The notes under the pieces: generated by a model
Database searches by the model: none
Seen by the model: the letters and a program-made list of their open reading frames with translations, nothing else
Told to the model about the DNA's origin: nothing
Shown here: positions 3,865 through 5,198 of the stretch, piece after piece
Layout: each line of letters opens with the position of its first letter
Numbering within the stretch: the first letter of the stretch is position 1
NCBI GenBank assembly: GCA_934716785.1
Contig: CAKUYM010000312.1
Span: forward strand, 1 to 5,198
DNA from: an uncultured Bacteroides sp.
GTDB lineage: Bacteria > Bacteroidota > Bacteroidia > Bacteroidales > Bacteroidaceae
Length of the DNA stretch: 5,198 nucleotides
Reading direction: 5' to 3'
Made by a program: the position numbers and the translations under genes

Positions 3865-5198
3865 ATGAAACAAAAGAAAATACTTACGCTTACTTTTTCA
3901 CAGTTGAAACAAATCTATAGTCAGGAGATACCGGAATTGGTGGATATGGCTGAAAAAAGTACTGATGTAGAAGAGTTTAAGGATGAATTGCTGAAATTCC
4001 TAAAAACTTATGATACCGAGAACGAAACAGCCGAAGAGGCGAGGACGCAAATTATGCTCTTGATCCAGTATGACGGGGTAGAGGTGCATGAGTTGTCTAC
4101 GGGGCAGGATATGTCGGTGCGGACAATCGGGCTGCTTTATGCATTCCTGACGGAGACATTGGAGAATATGGAGATGCCGACGGATTTGTTTATTGAAGTT
4201 TTTCAGATGTTCGGGCGATTGAAAGGAAATACGATTCCTCGACCGTCGGCTCAGCGTATCAAGAATAGGAATGACCGGTGGGAAACCGGACTGGATGAGG
4301 AGGTGCGCGAGATACGTGCCGAGAATAAGGAACGGATGCTGCATTTGCTTATTCAAAAGATTGAGAACAGAAAGTCGAAGCCTTCGGCGCGTTTTCATTT
4401 TGAAGAGGGGATGAGCTATGAGGAAAAATACAAGCTGGTCGGTGAATGGTGGAATGATTTTCGTTTTCATTTGTCGATGGCGATAAAAAGTCCGGGCGAG
4501 TTGAATCGTTTCTTAGGCAATTCACTTTCATCAGAAACCATGTATCTGCTTTATAAGGCACGGAAAAAGGGAATGCCGTTCTTTGCCACTCCTTATTATC
4601 TGTCGTTGCTGAATGTGGCGGGATACGGGTACGATGATGAAGCAATCCGAAGCTACATACTTTACTCGCCGCGACTGGTGGAGACATATGGGAGCATCCA
4701 TGCCTGGGAGAAGGAAGACATCGTAGAAACCGGAAAGCCTAATGCGGCAGGATGGCTGTTGCCGGACGGGCATAACATTCATCGGCGATACCCGGAAGTG
4801 GCTATTCTTATTCCCGATACGATGGGAAGAGCTTGCGGGGGGCTTTGTGCTTCGTGCCAACGGATGTACGACTTTCAGAGCGAGCGGTTGAATTTCGAGT
4901 TTGAGTCTTTGCGGCCGAAGGAGTCATGGGAACGTAAGTTGCGGCGGTTGATGGCCTATTTTGAAGAGGATACGCAATTGCGGGATATCTTGATTACCGG
5001 TGGAGATGCGTTGATGAGCCAGAACAAGACATTGCAACATATCTTGGATGCGGTGTACAAGATGGCTGCCAGGAAGCAGAAAGCAAACCTCGAACGACCG
5101 GAAGGTGAGAAATATGCTGAGTTGCAGCGGGTGCGTCTGGGGTCTCGCTTGCCGGCCTATCTGCCGATGCGTATCAATGACGGTCTGGTGGAACTTTT
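3865..5198 (+). CDS. KamA-family (lysine 2,3-aminomutase-like) radical SAM protein, 3' end beyond the window
   Basis: 444 residues are visible and the frame is still open at the window edge. From about residue 195 it aligns by eye with lysine 2,3-aminomutase: WWNDFRFHL (195-203), a GMPFFATPYYLSLLN block (236-250), RRYPEVAILIPDT (307-319), the cluster motif CGGLCASC (Cys324, Cys328, Cys331), the SAM-contacting ITGGDAL (377-383) and VRLGSRLPAYLPMRI (423-437). Arg333, two residues after the last cysteine, matches the Arg that holds the substrate carboxylate in clostridial enzyme. The pyridoxal-phosphate lysine and the aspartates that select lysine would lie past the end, so substrate cannot be judged. 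Canonical enzymes are about 416 residues with the first cluster cysteine near 125; here it is at 324, because of an N-terminal extension of about 180 mostly helical, charged residues. There is also a short insertion (about 402-420) after the GGD helix. The start is ATG at 3865. An amino-acid aminomutase role is inferred only. Confidence 0.85.
   Translation, partial: MKQKKILTLTFSQLKQIYSQEIPELVDMAEKSTDVEEFKDELLKFLKTYDTENETAEEARTQIMLLIQYDGVEVHELSTGQDMSVRTIGLLYAFLTETLENMEMPTDLFIEVFQMFGRLKGNTIPRPSAQRIKNRNDRWETGLDEEVREIRAENKERMLHLLIQKIENRKSKPSARFHFEEGMSYEEKYKLVGEWWNDFRFHLSMAIKSPGELNRFLGNSLSSETMYLLYKARKKGMPFFATPYYLSLLNVAGYGYDDEAIRSYILYSPRLVETYGSIHAWEKEDIVETGKPNAAGWLLPDGHNIHRRYPEVAILIPDTMGRACGGLCASCQRMYDFQSERLNFEFESLRPKESWERKLRRLMAYFEEDTQLRDILITGGDALMSQNKTLQHILDAVYKMAARKQKANLERPEGEKYAELQRVRLGSRLPAYLPMRINDGLVEL

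Noticed and set aside
4000..4860. Overlapping minus-strand ORFs opposite the KamA-like gene
   Set aside because: They are shadows of an open plus-strand frame with recognisable radical SAM motifs.
1..5198. CRISPR arrays, insertion sequences, phage attachment sites, toxin-antitoxin pairs
   Set aside because: No repeated spaced units, transposase motifs, long terminal inverted repeats or toxin-antitoxin signatures were seen. The gene order and composition look like ordinary chromosome.

Overview
The window looks like chromosomal DNA of a gut-type Bacteroidota, most likely Bacteroides or a close relative. The reasons are: four intergenic matches to the Bacteroides -7 promoter consensus TAnnTTTG, A-rich leaders with weak or absent Shine-Dalgarno sequences, a tiny lysine-rich histone H1-like gene, and protein families typical of Bacteroides. 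This is inferred from sequence features, not from a database match. Nothing looks like a mobile element, CRISPR array, tRNA or rRNA. No gene-free stretch exceeds about 175 bases.

Left part (4-1816, minus strand). A two-gene operon encodes a putative DNA-repair radical SAM protein (516-1784, TIGR03916-like, with a C-terminal helix-hairpin-helix). It is followed, with a 4-base ATGA overlap, by its usual partner, a TIGR03915/DUF4130-like protein (4-519). The partner reading frame stops at TAA at 4-6, immediately after ...KWLI and before a GAT (Asp) codon. As I recall the family, this is the middle of an internal W-L-I-Y-D motif, so the protein appears cut at 171 of roughly 250 residues by a Tyr-to-stop change.

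Centre (1877-3082). A 58-residue histone H1-like gene (1939-2115, minus) has its own promoter and terminator. It is divergent from a Schlafen AlbA_2-type protein with a C-terminal winged helix (2263-2910, plus). The promoter of the latter lies so close to the ATG that its mRNA may be leaderless. The terminator after 2910 overlaps the promoter of the next gene.

Right part (3083-5198, plus strand). A 210-residue protein I do not recognise (3083-3715) has its own promoter, an 85-base leader with a possible 12-codon upstream ORF, and a strong terminator. Last is a large KamA-like (lysine 2,3-aminomutase family) radical SAM protein (3865 to the window end, incomplete). It has a long N-terminal extension ahead of its CxxxCxxC cluster motif.

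Only the radical SAM/DUF4130 pair forms a clear functional unit. The other genes look like separate transcription units. I see no convincing multi-gene system that is wholly new; the best leads are the broken DUF4130 partner, the extended KamA-like enzyme and the leader and promoter arrangements.
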